From assembly GCF_013003915.1 (NCBI RefSeq), contig NZ_JABAIV010000001.1:744001-808000 (forward strand): 64,000 nucleotides of DNA, given 5' to 3'. This DNA comes from Telluria aromaticivorans. Its GTDB lineage: Bacteria > Pseudomonadota > Gammaproteobacteria > Burkholderiales > Burkholderiaceae_D. How positions within the stretch are numbered: position 1 is the stretch's first letter; each line of letters opens with the position of its first letter. A model generated the notes under the pieces. The model was not told the DNA's origin. It made no database searches and was given only the letters and a program-made list of their open reading frames with translations. The position numbers were made by a program, and so were the translations under genes. Shown one piece after another: positions 36,743 through 45,604 of the stretch.

Positions 36743-37336
36743 TCAGAACAAATCGATGGCGCCGCCGACCGGCTCGACCTTGAGCCGCTTGGCGTAGTCG
36801 AGTTCGCGCTTGGCGAGCGTATCGTTTTGGGTTTGCATCAGCTTCTTCACCAGTACCTTGCCGGTCTTCGGGAAGAAGTACACCTTGCGCGGGTAGATAT
36901 CGTTCAGGTCTTCGGCCAGCACCGGGATGCGCTCGGTCTTCAGGAAATTCATCACGAAGGCCGCATTGCGTTCGCCCACGTTCATCGCCGTGAAGCCGCG
37001 CAGCACCGCGCCGCCGCCGAACACTTTGGCTTCCAGGTGCTCGCGCCGCGCCCCCGCCTTGAGCAGGTCGTTGATCAGGATCTCCATCGCGAAGCTCCCG
37101 TAGCGCATCGAGGCCGACACCGGGTTATTGACGTCGCCGCCGTCGGGCAGCATGAAGTGGTTCATGCCGCCCAGGCCGGTGATCCGGTCGCGGATGCAGG
37201 CCGACACGCAGGAGCCGAGCACGGTCACGATCAGCATGTTCTTGCCGGTGTAGTAGTACTCGCCCGGCAGGATCTTGGCCGCGTCGCAGTCGAAGGTGCG
37301 GTCGTAGTAGACGTTGGTGGCAAACTGGTTATTCAT
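36743..37336 (-). CDS. cheD: Chemoreceptor glutamine deamidase CheD
   Basis: A 197-residue protein. The catalytic Cys43 ([10 protein letters not shown]) and His60 (GGMNHFML) of the CheD family are visible, as is [10 protein letters not shown]. The frame is open further upstream (37447), but ATG 37336 starts within 7 bp of the cheR stop and gives the family N-terminus. CheD deamidates receptor Gln residues and can modulate CheC/CheY signalling. Confidence 0.93.
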   Translation of the reverse strand: MNNQFATNVYYDRTFDCDAAKILPGEYYYTGKNMLIVTVLGSCVSACIRDRITGLGGMNHFMLPDGGDVNNPVSASMRYGSFAMEILINDLLKAGARREHLEAKVFGGGAVLRGFTAMNVGERNAAFVMNFLKTERIPVLAEDLNDIYPRKVYFFPKTGKVLVKKLMQTQNDTLAKRELDYAKRLKVEPVGGAIDLF

Positions 37337-37343
37337 GATCTGC

Positions 37344-38210
37344 TCACGCGCGGATGGCGCGCCCGGCCCCGTCAAGCTCGTACACCGTCTTGCCGCGCAG
37401 GCGCAGCGAATCCGACACGTACAGGAAGTTTTCGGAATGGCCGGCAAACAGCAGCGCGTGCGGTTTCATCAGGGGCACGAAGCGCGCCAGGATCTTGCGC
37501 TGGGTGTCCTTGTCGAAGTAGATCATCACGTTGCGGCAGAAGATCGCGTCGAACTGGCCTTCCAGCGGCCAGCCGTCGGCCAGCAAATTCAATTGGCGGA
37601 AGGTGACCAGCTGGCGCAGTTCCGGGCGAATGCGCGCCATGCCTTCGTTGGCGCCCTTGCCGCGCATGAAGAAGCGTTTCAGGCGCTCCGGCGCCAGCTT
37701 TTCCATGCGTTCCATCGGGTAGACCCCGGCGGCGCCGGTGGCCAGCACATTGGTGTCGATGTCGGTGGCCACGATCTGGACCGGCGGCGTGAGCGTGTTG
37801 AAGGCTTCGCAGGCGGTCATCGCGATGGTGTAGGGCTCTTCGCCGGTGGAGGCGGCCGAGCACCAGATCTTGATCGGCCCGTTATCGCGGCGCTTGACCG
37901 CTGCCAGGTGTTCGGCCAGCAGCGGGAAGTGGTGCGACTCGCGGAAGAACGAAGTCAGGTTGGTGGTCAGCGCATTGGTAAACGCTTCCCATTCGGCCGC
38001 CATGCGTCCTGCTTCCAGGTCGTCGAGGTAGCGCACGAAGGACTGGATGCCGGTGGCGCGCAGGCGCCGCGCCAGGCGGCTGTAGACCATTTCCTGCTTG
38101 CTGTCGGCCAGCGAAATGCCGGCGCGCTCATAGATCAGCGCGCGGACCCGTTCGAAATCATTTTTCGTGAAGTCGAATTCCTTGACCGTATCGGTTTTTT
38201 GCTGCGGCAC
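37344..38210 (-). CDS. cheR: Chemotaxis protein methyltransferase CheR
   Basis: A 288-residue enzyme: an N-terminal helical domain (NDFERVRALIYERAGISLAD) and a SAM-binding Rossmann domain (WCSAASTGEEPYTIAM, then DIDTNVL and FCRNVMIYFD). It methylates receptor Glu residues. Its partner receptor gene, usually just upstream, is absent here and a palindromic repeat takes that position. Confidence 0.95.
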   Translation of the reverse strand: MPQQKTDTVKEFDFTKNDFERVRALIYERAGISLADSKQEMVYSRLARRLRATGIQSFVRYLDDLEAGRMAAEWEAFTNALTTNLTSFFRESHHFPLLAEHLAAVKRRDNGPIKIWCSAASTGEEPYTIAMTACEAFNTLTPPVQIVATDIDTNVLATGAAGVYPMERMEKLAPERLKRFFMRGKGANEGMARIRPELRQLVTFRQLNLLADGWPLEGQFDAIFCRNVMIYFDKDTQRKILARFVPLMKPHALLFAGHSENFLYVSDSLRLRGKTVYELDGAGRAIRA

Positions 38211-38284
38211 GTGGTTGCCTCTTCGTTGCTGTGTGCCCGGGTAAGCGGGCTTGCGTTACTGTGTTGCGTGCCAAAAACCGTGTT

Positions 38285-38392
38285 TCGTAGGGTGGGCGGA
38301 TTCCGCCCACGCGTTCAATCACGGCAATGCTGCCTGCGCGATTGCTCGCCCTCGTGCTGAACGCGCGGTCGGCGGAGCCGACCACCCTACGA
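38285..38392. repeat. GTAGGGTGGGCGG long inverted repeat (REP/BIME-like), copy 1
   Basis: A 108-bp element beginning TCGTAGGGTGGGCGG and ending CCACCCTACGA, with inner arms GGCGGATTCCGCC and GGTCGGCGGAGCCGACC. It lies between cheW and cheR and touches the cheW stop codon. Related full copies are at 44846 and 57126. Confidence 0.75.
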
Positions 38393-38896
38393 TCATGCTG
38401 CCAGCTTGTCCATCAGGCCCATCTCGCCCGACGACATCAGCTTGTCGATGTCGACCAGGATCAGCATGCGCTCGTCCACCGTGCCGAGGCCGATCATGTA
38501 GTCGGAATTGAAGGCGCTGCCCATTTCCGGGGCCGGCTTGATCTGGTCCGGGGTGAGCGTGGTCACGTCGGAGACGCTGTCGACCACCATGCCCATGATG
38601 CGGCCGGCGATGTTCAGGATGATCACGACGGTGAACTGGTCGTACACCGGGGTGCCGAGCTTGAACTTGATGCGCATGTCCACCACCGGGATGATGATGC
38701 CACGCAGGTTGATCACGCCCTTGATGAATTCCGGGGCATTGGCGATGCGGGTCACGGCTTCGTAGCCGCGGATTTCCTGCACCTTCAGGATGTCGATGCC
38801 GTATTCCTCGGAGCCGAGGGTAAAGGCCAGGAATTCGCTGCCTGCGCCGTCGTGCGCGGCGCCGTCGGCCGGCTTGTGGTTTTGTACATTAGACAT
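38393..38896 (-). CDS. cheW: Chemotaxis adaptor CheW
   Basis: A 167-residue SH3-like adaptor that links receptors to CheA: EFLAFTLGSEEYGIDILKVQ, NLRGIIIPVVDMR and DYMIGLGTVDERMLILVDID. Start at ATG 38896 (MSNVQNHK); an upstream extension to 38980 would overlap cheA. Its gene lies 25 bp after cheA. Confidence 0.95.
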   Translation of the reverse strand: MSNVQNHKPADGAAHDGAGSEFLAFTLGSEEYGIDILKVQEIRGYEAVTRIANAPEFIKGVINLRGIIIPVVDMRIKFKLGTPVYDQFTVVIILNIAGRIMGMVVDSVSDVTTLTPDQIKPAPEMGSAFNSDYMIGLGTVDERMLILVDIDKLMSSGEMGLMDKLAA

Positions 38897-38921
38897 GTTC
38901 AGGTCCTCTAGGTGTAAATGA

Positions 38922-41087
38922 TTATAGGATGGCGGCGCCATCGACCAGCTGGCGCGACGAACGCACCAGTGCTGCCACATCCAGGATCAGGGCGACACCG
39001 CCGTCGCCCAGGATGGTGGCGCCGGAAATGCCGGCCACCTTGCGGTAATTCGCTTCCAGGTTTTTCACCACCACCTGCTGCTGGCCCACCAGTTCGTCGA
39101 CGAACAGCGCCGCCTTCTTGCCCTCGGTCTCGAGGATGACGACGATGCCTTCGGACGGGTCGGTGATGCGCGGGCTGATCTCGAACATCTGGTACAACGG
39201 GATCAGGGGCAGGTATTCGCCACGTACTTTCAGCACGCTGCCGCGGCCGGCGATCTCGCGGATGTCTTCCGGCTGCGGCTGCAGCGATTCGACCACGAAG
39301 GAGAGGGGCAGGATATAGACCTCGTCGCCGCTGCGGATCGACATGCCGTCCAGGATCGCCAGCGTCAGCGGCAGCGAGATCGAGATCGTGGTGCCGAAGC
39401 CGCGCGCCGAACGGATGTCGACCGTGCCGCCCATTGCCATGATGTTGCGCTTGACGACGTCCATGCCGACACCGCGGCCGGAGACGTCGGTCACCTGCTC
39501 GGCGGTCGAGAAGCCGGGCGCGAAGATCAGCTGCCAGACATCCGAATCGCTCATGTTGTCGGACACCGCCAGCCCGTTTTCAGCCGCCTTGGCCAGGATG
39601 CGCTCGCGGTTCAGCCCCCCGCCGTCGTCCGCCACCTCGATGACGATGTTGCCGCCCTGGTGGCCGGCCGACAGGAACAAACGCCCTGCCTCCGACTTGC
39701 CGGCCGCGGCGCGCGCGGCCGGCATCTCGATGCCATGGTCGATGCTGTTGCGCACCAGGTGGGTCAGCGGGTCGACGATGCGTTCGATCAGGCCCTTGTC
39801 CAGTTCCGTCGCCGCACCGTTGGTAATGAAGTCGACCTTCTTGCCGAGCTTCGAGGCCAGGTCGCGCACCATGCGCGGGAAGCGCGAGAACACGAAGTCC
39901 ATCGGCATCATGCGGATCGACATCACGGCTTCCTGCAGCTCGCGCGTGTTGCGTCCCAGCTGGCTGATGGAATTGAGCAGGCGCTCGTTTGCCATCGGGT
40001 CCAGGTTGCCACTGCGCTGTTCGAGCATGGCATTGGTGATCACCAGCTCGCCGATCAGGTTGATCAGCTGGTCGACCTTCTCGACCGAGACGCGGATTGA
40101 AGACGATTCTGCGCCCGGATCCTTGCGGGCCGCTTTTTTTTCAAGCGCCAGTTCGGCGGCCGTTTCCGAGATTTCGATCGGGTCCGGGCGTTGCACTGCT
40201 ACCGCCTGCTGCGGCGCCTCGCTGGTGATGCCGGCTTGCGCGCGGATCTGTTCGATCGGCTGGAAGAAACCGTAGCCGCGCTCGTCGTCGGACAGGTCGT
40301 CCTCGACCTTGTTCGAGGTATCGTCGTCGAAGTCGAAGAAGCCGTAGCCCTGGTCGTTCTCGATGCGCTTGCGTTCCGCCGCCTCCAGCGCGCGCTGCTC
40401 CGGCGTGAGGGCCGGCGCCTCGAAGATCTTCAGGTCTTCGGGGTTCAGCACGAAGGAGCAGATCGCGATGACGTCGTCCAGGCTTTCGTGGGTAGTGATA
40501 ATGATCGCGCTGCGCCCGCCGTCCAGCGGCGTAACCTTGGCGCGGCCCATCAGGCCCAGTTCATCGACCAGGGCGCAGATGTCGCGCTGCTCGACCGGCG
40601 GCAGCTCGATCTTGTAGCGGTGCGCACCTTCGGTCGGATGATGGGTCTTGGCATCCAGGGTGAGATAGGACGGCACCACGCTAGGGGCCTGCGGCACCAG
40701 GCCCTCGGCAAGGTCGTGCAGCACCATGCGCACGTTGGCGACGGCTTCGTGGTCGACGGTGGCGCCGTGGCGGTGGCCGTCGAGCTGCATCTTGAGGCTG
40801 TCCTTGGCCGCCAGGAAGGCGTCCACGTGGTTCGAGGTCAGCGCCATCTCGCCCTTGCGGATGCGGTCCAGCAGCGACTCGAGCACGTGCGTGACTTCGC
40901 TCATGTCGCTCAAGCCGAAGGTCGATGCCCCGCCCTTCACCGAGTGGGCGGTGCGGAAGATCGCGTTCAGGTCTTCCGGGTCGGGCGTTGCGACATCGAC
41001 GCCTAGCAGCAGCCGCTCCATCTCGGCGAGCAGCTCTTCTGCCTCGTCGAAAAAGACCTGGTAAAACTGGCTGATGTCGATCGTCAT
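38922..41087 (-). CDS. cheA: Chemotaxis histidine kinase CheA
   Basis: A 721-residue kinase with the classic domain order. Hpt domain with His48 in FRTAHSVKGGASTFGL; P2-like CheY-binding region (about 150-230); an acidic linker with two similar GYGFFDF/GYGFFQP segments; P3 dimerisation (VEKVDQLINLIGELVITNAM); ATPase P4 (RNSIDHGIEMP, DDGGGLNRERI, GRGVGMDVVKRNI); CheW-like P5 at the C-terminus. The repeated GYGFF motifs near residues 260-290 are unusual for enteric CheA but common in betaproteobacteria. Confidence 0.96.
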   Translation of the reverse strand: MTIDISQFYQVFFDEAEELLAEMERLLLGVDVATPDPEDLNAIFRTAHSVKGGASTFGLSDMSEVTHVLESLLDRIRKGEMALTSNHVDAFLAAKDSLKMQLDGHRHGATVDHEAVANVRMVLHDLAEGLVPQAPSVVPSYLTLDAKTHHPTEGAHRYKIELPPVEQRDICALVDELGLMGRAKVTPLDGGRSAIIITTHESLDDVIAICSFVLNPEDLKIFEAPALTPEQRALEAAERKRIENDQGYGFFDFDDDTSNKVEDDLSDDERGYGFFQPIEQIRAQAGITSEAPQQAVAVQRPDPIEISETAAELALEKKAARKDPGAESSSIRVSVEKVDQLINLIGELVITNAMLEQRSGNLDPMANERLLNSISQLGRNTRELQEAVMSIRMMPMDFVFSRFPRMVRDLASKLGKKVDFITNGAATELDKGLIERIVDPLTHLVRNSIDHGIEMPAARAAAGKSEAGRLFLSAGHQGGNIVIEVADDGGGLNRERILAKAAENGLAVSDNMSDSDVWQLIFAPGFSTAEQVTDVSGRGVGMDVVKRNIMAMGGTVDIRSARGFGTTISISLPLTLAILDGMSIRSGDEVYILPLSFVVESLQPQPEDIREIAGRGSVLKVRGEYLPLIPLYQMFEISPRITDPSEGIVVILETEGKKAALFVDELVGQQQVVVKNLEANYRKVAGISGATILGDGGVALILDVAALVRSSRQLVDGAAIL

Positions 41088-41123
41088 GTTGCAATCCCTT
41101 GAATAGCCTGCTGCGTCATCGCC

Positions 41124-41489
41124 TTAGCCAATGACTTTTTTCACTACTTCAATTAAACGCTGCGGATCGAAGGGCTTGACCAGCCAGCCATTGGCGCCGG
41201 CGGCGCGGCCCTTGGCCTTCATCTCGTCGGACGATTCCGTGGTCAGCATCAGGATCGGGGTCTTGGCGTAGTTCGGCAAGGTGCGCAGGGTCTTGATCAG
41301 CGACAGGCCGTCCATGCGCGGCATGTTCTGGTCGGTCAGGACCAGGTCGACGCTTTGCAGCTTCGCCTTGTCGAGGCCATCCTGGCCGTCGACGGCTTCC
41401 ACCACGTTATAGCCAGCGGCCTTGAGACTGAACGCCACCATCTGGCGCAGCGAACTGGAATCGTCGACCGCGAGAATCGTTTTTGCCAT
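41124..41489 (-). CDS. CheY-like single-domain response regulator
   Basis: A 121-residue receiver (MAKTILAVDDSSSLRQMV; Asp9/10, phospho-acceptor Asp53 in LVLTDQNMPRMDGL, LTTESS, WLVKPFDP). It differs from the CheY at 35116 and resembles the TmoT/PilG-like CheY1 that precedes cheA in many betaproteobacteria; it may act as a phosphate sink or connect to another output. ATG 41489 was chosen over 41546 as it starts the first strand. Confidence 0.9.
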   Translation of the reverse strand: MAKTILAVDDSSSLRQMVAFSLKAAGYNVVEAVDGQDGLDKAKLQSVDLVLTDQNMPRMDGLSLIKTLRTLPNYAKTPILMLTTESSDEMKAKGRAAGANGWLVKPFDPQRLIEVVKKVIG

Positions 41490-41548
41490 ATTTTGCTCCT
41501 GCTGTTTTAAGTCCGGACATCCGGTTATAGGTATTGTGGCCACCAAAC

Positions 41549-42103
41549 TCAGAAGAGTTCGATGTCCCCGCTTTCGAGATGCTGCTGTTCGACCGACTTG
41601 CGCAGCATGCTGCGCAGCTCGAGCGACTGGATCGCCAGCGCCATGCTGACCTTGCCCAGGCGCTCGACGATTTCTTCGCTGTCCGTTTCCGGGGCGATGT
41701 CCGCCCCATGTTCGCTCAGCGTGCCGAGGAATTCCCGCAGTCCGGCCACGCGGCGCAGCGTGCGGTCGATCAGCTGGCTGGTCATGTCCTGGAACTGCAT
41801 GCTGGTGATTGCCGTATTCACGTGCTGGCCGATCTCGCCCGACATATCCGCCAGGTGGGCGCTGTCTTCCGCGCTCGGCGTACCGCCCGCCAGCAGGCGG
41901 TTGATCGCTTCCTGGCGCGTGCCGACGGCGGAGTGGATCGCCATGAAGCTGCTGGTCAGCTTGTCGATGGCTTCTTCCAGCAGCAGTTCGGTCTGCAGCA
42001 GGTCGGTCTCGACCTCGGTCAGGTGGCGGCGGCCGTGCACGGCCACGCCCGAGAGCAGGCGCTTCACATGCGATCCGAGTATCTTTTTTCTTGTCATGGT
42101 CAT
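41549..42103 (-). CDS. CheZ-like chemotaxis phosphatase candidate
   Basis: A 184-residue helical protein. Its centre carries TSMQFQDMTSQLIDRTLRRV (about residues 110-129), strongly like the CheZ active-site helix AQDFQDLTGQ, and it ends SGDIELF, reminiscent of the CheZ C-terminal CheY-docking peptide with terminal Phe. A second CheZ-like protein next to a second CheY would make biochemical sense. It is shorter than CheZ, and direct evidence of phosphatase activity cannot be read from sequence. It sits between motB and the CheY-like gene. Confidence 0.65.
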   Translation of the reverse strand: MTMTRKKILGSHVKRLLSGVAVHGRRHLTEVETDLLQTELLLEEAIDKLTSSFMAIHSAVGTRQEAINRLLAGGTPSAEDSAHLADMSGEIGQHVNTAITSMQFQDMTSQLIDRTLRRVAGLREFLGTLSEHGADIAPETDSEEIVERLGKVSMALAIQSLELRSMLRKSVEQQHLESGDIELF

Positions 42104-42115
42104 TTTCCTGGCCGG

Positions 42116-43060
42116 CTAGTTCTTCACCGGCGCGCCGGCGGCGGCGAGTGCCGCTTCCGCTGCCGCCTGGGGTTGCTGCGCGGGCACTTCGATGCTGGCG
42201 TTGTCGCGCTGGACGGCCTCCTCGGTGCGCTTGTTCATCACGATGATGCTGATGCGGCGGTTGACCGGGTTGAACGGGTCGGCGCGGTCGAGGTGGGCGG
42301 CCGCGGCCAGGCCCACCACGCGCAACACCTTGTCGTCCGACAGCCCGCCGCGCACCAGCTCGCGGCGGGAGGCGTTGGCGCGGTCGGCCGACAGTTCCCA
42401 GTTGCTGTAGCCGGCGTCGCTCACATACGGCGTCGAATCGGTATGCCCCGACAGGCCGATCTTGTTCGGCACTTCGTTGAGGACCATGCCGATCACATTC
42501 AGGATCTCGCGAGTATAAGGCTGCACCTCGGCCCGGGCCAGCGCGAACATCGGGCGGTTCTGCTCGTCCACGATCTGGATGCGCAGGCCTTCGCTGGTGA
42601 TATCCAGCAGCATCTGGTTCTTGTACTTCTTGAGCAGTGGATTGACTTCGATGACCGACTCGATCTTGGACTTGAGCGACTGCAGGCGGTCGGCTTCGGC
42701 CTTGGCCACTTGGGCCTTGGCCGCTTCCAGGTTATAGGTCTTCGAGCTCGGGTCGATGTCGCCTTTCTTCACCTGGCCGTTGCGGCGGGTCAGGTCGGTG
42801 CCGCCGCCCTTGATCACGGACGAGGAGTCGCCCGAACCGGAGCCGCCCGCCATCGCCACCTTCAGCGGCGTCGCGAAGTATTCGGCAATGCCGTTCAGGT
42901 CGCCCTTGGCGGTCGAGCCGAGCAACCACATGAGCAGGAAGAAGGCCATCATCGCGGTCACGAAGTCGGCATAGGCGATCTTCCAGGCGCCGCCATGGTG
43001 GCCGGCGGCGACCTTCTTGATGCGCTTGACGACGATGGGGCGCATGCCTTCATCGGCCAT
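42116..43060 (-). CDS. motB: Flagellar motor stator protein MotB
   Basis: A 314-residue protein with a short cytoplasmic tail, one membrane helix (YADFVTAMMAFFLLMWLLG) whose Asp is the proton-binding residue, a plug/linker region, and a C-terminal OmpA-like peptidoglycan-binding domain (GLSGHTDSTPY, NWELSADRANASRREL, NRRISIIVMN). It ends in an Ala/Pro/Gln-rich tail. 47 bp after motA. Confidence 0.95.
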   Translation of the reverse strand: MADEGMRPIVVKRIKKVAAGHHGGAWKIAYADFVTAMMAFFLLMWLLGSTAKGDLNGIAEYFATPLKVAMAGGSGSGDSSSVIKGGGTDLTRRNGQVKKGDIDPSSKTYNLEAAKAQVAKAEADRLQSLKSKIESVIEVNPLLKKYKNQMLLDITSEGLRIQIVDEQNRPMFALARAEVQPYTREILNVIGMVLNEVPNKIGLSGHTDSTPYVSDAGYSNWELSADRANASRRELVRGGLSDDKVLRVVGLAAAAHLDRADPFNPVNRRISIIVMNKRTEEAVQRDNASIEVPAQQPQAAAEAALAAAGAPVKN

Positions 43061-43107
43061 GGCGCGCTCCCGTCTTCAAGAAAATGGATTGAACAGGCAT
43101 CGCTGGC

Positions 43108-43962
43108 TTACTTCTTCTTCTTGATGTGTTCTTCGAGCTCGGCGAAGGTCGGGCGCTCGGTCGAGTACAGCACCTTGCGGCCGAATTCGACGGCCAGCGC
43201 CGGCGCATAGCCGTTCAGGCTCGCCAGCAGCGTGACCTTCACGCACTGGAACATCTTGGTCGATTCTTCCAGCTTCTGTTCGAGGATGTTCCCCAGCGGG
43301 CTCACGAACGCGTAGGCCAGCAGGATGCCAAGGAAGGTACCGACCAGCGCTTTCGCGATCAGGATCCCCAACTCGGCCGGCGGCAGGCCCACCGATTCCA
43401 TCGTGTGCACCACGCCCATCACCGCGGCGACGATACCGAAGGCCGGCAGGCCGTCGCCGACCTTGGCGATCACGTGGGCCGGAATCGCGCCTTCGTGATG
43501 GTGGGTCTCGATCTCGTTGTCCATCAGGTTTTCAATCTGCATCGCATCCATGTTCCCCGACACCATCAGGCGCAGGTAGTCGGTCATGAATTCGATGATG
43601 TGGTGGTCGGCCAGCACGGCCGGGTATTTCGAGAACAGCGGCGAAGCCTCGGGCGCCTCGATGTCGCCTTCGATCGACATCAGGCCTTCCTTGCGCACTT
43701 TCGACAGCACGTCGAACTGCAGCGCCATCAGCTCCATGTACATCTCGCGCGTGTACTGGGAACCCTTGAAGATGGATGGAAAAGCCTTGGCGGTCGCCTT
43801 GACGGTCTTGATGGTATTACCGACGAAGAAGGCGCCGACCGCGGCGCCGCCGATCATCAGGAGCTCGATCGGCTGCCACAGCGATGCGAGGTGGCCGCCG
43901 GCCAGGGCGAAGCCGCCGAAGACGCAGGCGCAGACGATGACGTAACCGATAATGACTAACAA
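43108..43962 (-). CDS. motA: Flagellar motor stator protein MotA
   Basis: A 284-residue, four-helix stator. The family N-terminus LVIIGYVIVCACVFGGFALAGG begins at a TTG (43962), so I take this as a TTG start preceded by GGAGCGGGAA. The open frame reaches 44010, but the extra residues (ASRGAISRHFWSGNP) are not family-like. Later segments include the FLGILLAYAFVSPLGNIL helix with the conserved Pro. Ends in Lys-rich HIKKKK. Confidence 0.92.
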   Translation of the reverse strand: MLVIIGYVIVCACVFGGFALAGGHLASLWQPIELLMIGGAAVGAFFVGNTIKTVKATAKAFPSIFKGSQYTREMYMELMALQFDVLSKVRKEGLMSIEGDIEAPEASPLFSKYPAVLADHHIIEFMTDYLRLMVSGNMDAMQIENLMDNEIETHHHEGAIPAHVIAKVGDGLPAFGIVAAVMGVVHTMESVGLPPAELGILIAKALVGTFLGILLAYAFVSPLGNILEQKLEESTKMFQCVKVTLLASLNGYAPALAVEFGRKVLYSTERPTFAELEEHIKKKK

Positions 43963-44101
43963 GGGATTCCCGCTCCAGAAATGCCGGGAAATCGCTCCTC
44001 GGCTAGCCAAACAAAAAAAGTGATTTCAAGCAAAGTTGATGCAGGGAACCACTCTAGCGGGAGAACGGCCTGCGGGCAAGCAAAAAGGCCTGGTTTGTCG
44101 C

Positions 44102-44845
44102 CTAAAAGTGCCAGATATGGAGGGCCGGGCCGCCCTCTGTGGGATAGACGGTACGGTTCGGTAAACGATCGTCAATGCCGAATTCGTAACTGACCAAGAT
44201 TGACCCGGGCTGCATCTCGCGCGCGGCCTTGCGCCACAGCGCCGGCATGGCGGCCGGCGACAGGTAGGCGAAGACGATATCGAAGCGGGCGAAATCGAGG
44301 TCCCCGTAATCGCCACGCATGAAATGCGCCCCGCTGCCGGCCAGCCACGCGCGCATCCGGCTGATGAACCAGGGCAGCGGCGCCAGCTCGATGCCTAGCG
44401 CCTCGATACCGGGACGGCGCTCCTGCACGTTGAGCACGAAGCCGCCGAGTCCACTGCCGATGTCGATCACGCGCACCGTTCCTGCCGGGGGCAGCAGGCC
44501 GGCGACCGCATCCCAGACCGCGCGGTTGGACGGGTAGTACGGCACCTGGGTGCGGTAGGTGGACCAGTACAGCAGTAGCAGGAACAGGAAGACGGCGAGG
44601 AAGGCGAGCGGCGGAATCGCCAGCTGGGCCGCACCGAACAGGGCCAGCGGGAACAGCAGCTGGATGACGCGCCACCAGCTGGCCAGGCCGCGCCACCAGG
44701 TGAGACCCGCGGCGATGGCGCCTTGCACGATGGCGACGATGAGGTAGGACATCGGCAAGCCGGCGCTGGCAAGGAGCCAGACCGATGCGAGCGTCAGGGG
44801 AAATGCGGCGATCTGCAGTAACAGAGCCGATACGGCGGGTTTCAC
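44102..44845 (-). CDS. Membrane-anchored SAM-dependent methyltransferase
   Basis: A 247-residue protein. Residues 1-95 are three or four hydrophobic helices (AVSALLLQIAAFPLTLASVW, LIVAIVQGAIAAGLTWW, LLFPLALFGAAQLAIPPLAF). The C-terminal half is a class I methyltransferase with motif I VRVIDIGSGLGGFVLNVQER and acidic post-I (ALGIELAP), then FDIVFAYLSPA. The GTG start abuts a GTAGGGTGGGCGG repeat. It lies between motA and flhC, an unusual place; the target is unknown (lipid or quinone-like substrates are plausible because of the membrane part). Confidence 0.72.
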   Translation of the reverse strand: MKPAVSALLLQIAAFPLTLASVWLLASAGLPMSYLIVAIVQGAIAAGLTWWRGLASWWRVIQLLFPLALFGAAQLAIPPLAFLAVFLFLLLLYWSTYRTQVPYYPSNRAVWDAVAGLLPPAGTVRVIDIGSGLGGFVLNVQERRPGIEALGIELAPLPWFISRMRAWLAGSGAHFMRGDYGDLDFARFDIVFAYLSPAAMPALWRKAAREMQPGSILVSYEFGIDDRLPNRTVYPTEGGPALHIWHF

Positions 44846-44955
44846 GTAGGGTGGGCGGGTCTCCCGCCCACGCGGTCAGCCAGCTTGTGAATAGCCGCTC
44901 GGCCTCGACTCACCCGGTAGTTGACCGCGTGGACAGGGAAGCTGCCCACCCTATA
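44846..44955. repeat. GTAGGGTGGGCGG long inverted repeat, copy 2
   Basis: Head GTAGGGTGGGCGGGTCTCCC, inner GCGGTCA...TTGACCGC arms, tail CCCACCCTATA. It fills the whole space between the flhC stop, which it overlaps, and the methyltransferase start. Confidence 0.75.
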
Positions 44956-45544
44956 ACCCCTCCGAAGCCTGGCTTGCAGCAGCATCGGCCGCGTCCTGCG
45001 CGTCCTGCGCGTCTTTCGCATCCTTCGCCTTGCGCGTCTTGCCGGCGCGCGAAGGCATGTGGCACAGGCCGCACAGGTAGTCCGAGTTGAGGTCGAGGGC
45101 GTTGACGATGAACTTGCCCTGGCACTTGCCGCACGGGGCCAGCACCAGCATGCCGCTCTGGAAGAAGCGCACCAGCGTCCAGGCGCGGGTGAGCGAGAGC
45201 AGCGGCTCTTCGCCCGGTTCAGGCGGCATTTGTTCGAGATAGAGCTTGTAGGCCTTCATCACTGCCTGGATACCGGTTGCGCCGGCATGTTCGACCAGGA
45301 AGTTATGGATATTGATGAACAGCGAGGAATGGATGTTGGGCTGCCAGGTCAGGAACCAGTCCGTGGAAAACGGCAGCATGCCCTTGGGCGGGGAGACACC
45401 CTTGAGTTCCTTGTAGAGCTTGAGCAGGCGCTCGCGCGAGAGCGAGACTTCGGTTTCGAGCAGCTGGAGGCGCGCGCCCAGGTTGATCAGCTCGATGGCG
45501 AGCCCGATTTCCTGCGCTTCGGATACGACGCTTTTCTTGCTCAT
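44951..45544 (-). CDS. flhC: Flagellar master regulator subunit FlhC
   Basis: A 197-residue activator subunit that forms FlhD4C2 and switches on class II flagellar genes. Family features: [38 protein letters not shown], and the zinc Cys set ([10 protein letters not shown] and YLCGLCHMP). The C-terminus is a low-complexity Asp/Ala/Gln tract that may have been shaped by the adjoining repeat. Start taken at ATG 45544. 60 bp after flhD. Confidence 0.93.
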   Translation of the reverse strand: MSKKSVVSEAQEIGLAIELINLGARLQLLETEVSLSRERLLKLYKELKGVSPPKGMLPFSTDWFLTWQPNIHSSLFINIHNFLVEHAGATGIQAVMKAYKLYLEQMPPEPGEEPLLSLTRAWTLVRFFQSGMLVLAPCGKCQGKFIVNALDLNSDYLCGLCHMPSRAGKTRKAKDAKDAQDAQDAADAAASQASEGL

Positions 45545-45604
45545 TGCTGCTCCCACCTACGTGTTGCTTGCATTGCGGCCCCGGCGGGACCGCATGAGCG
45601 GGAA

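Noticed and set aside
43963-44010. 16-codon N-terminal extension of MotA
   Set aside because: The MotA family starts at the LVIIGY helix; the TTG at 43962 with GGAG upstream fits better.
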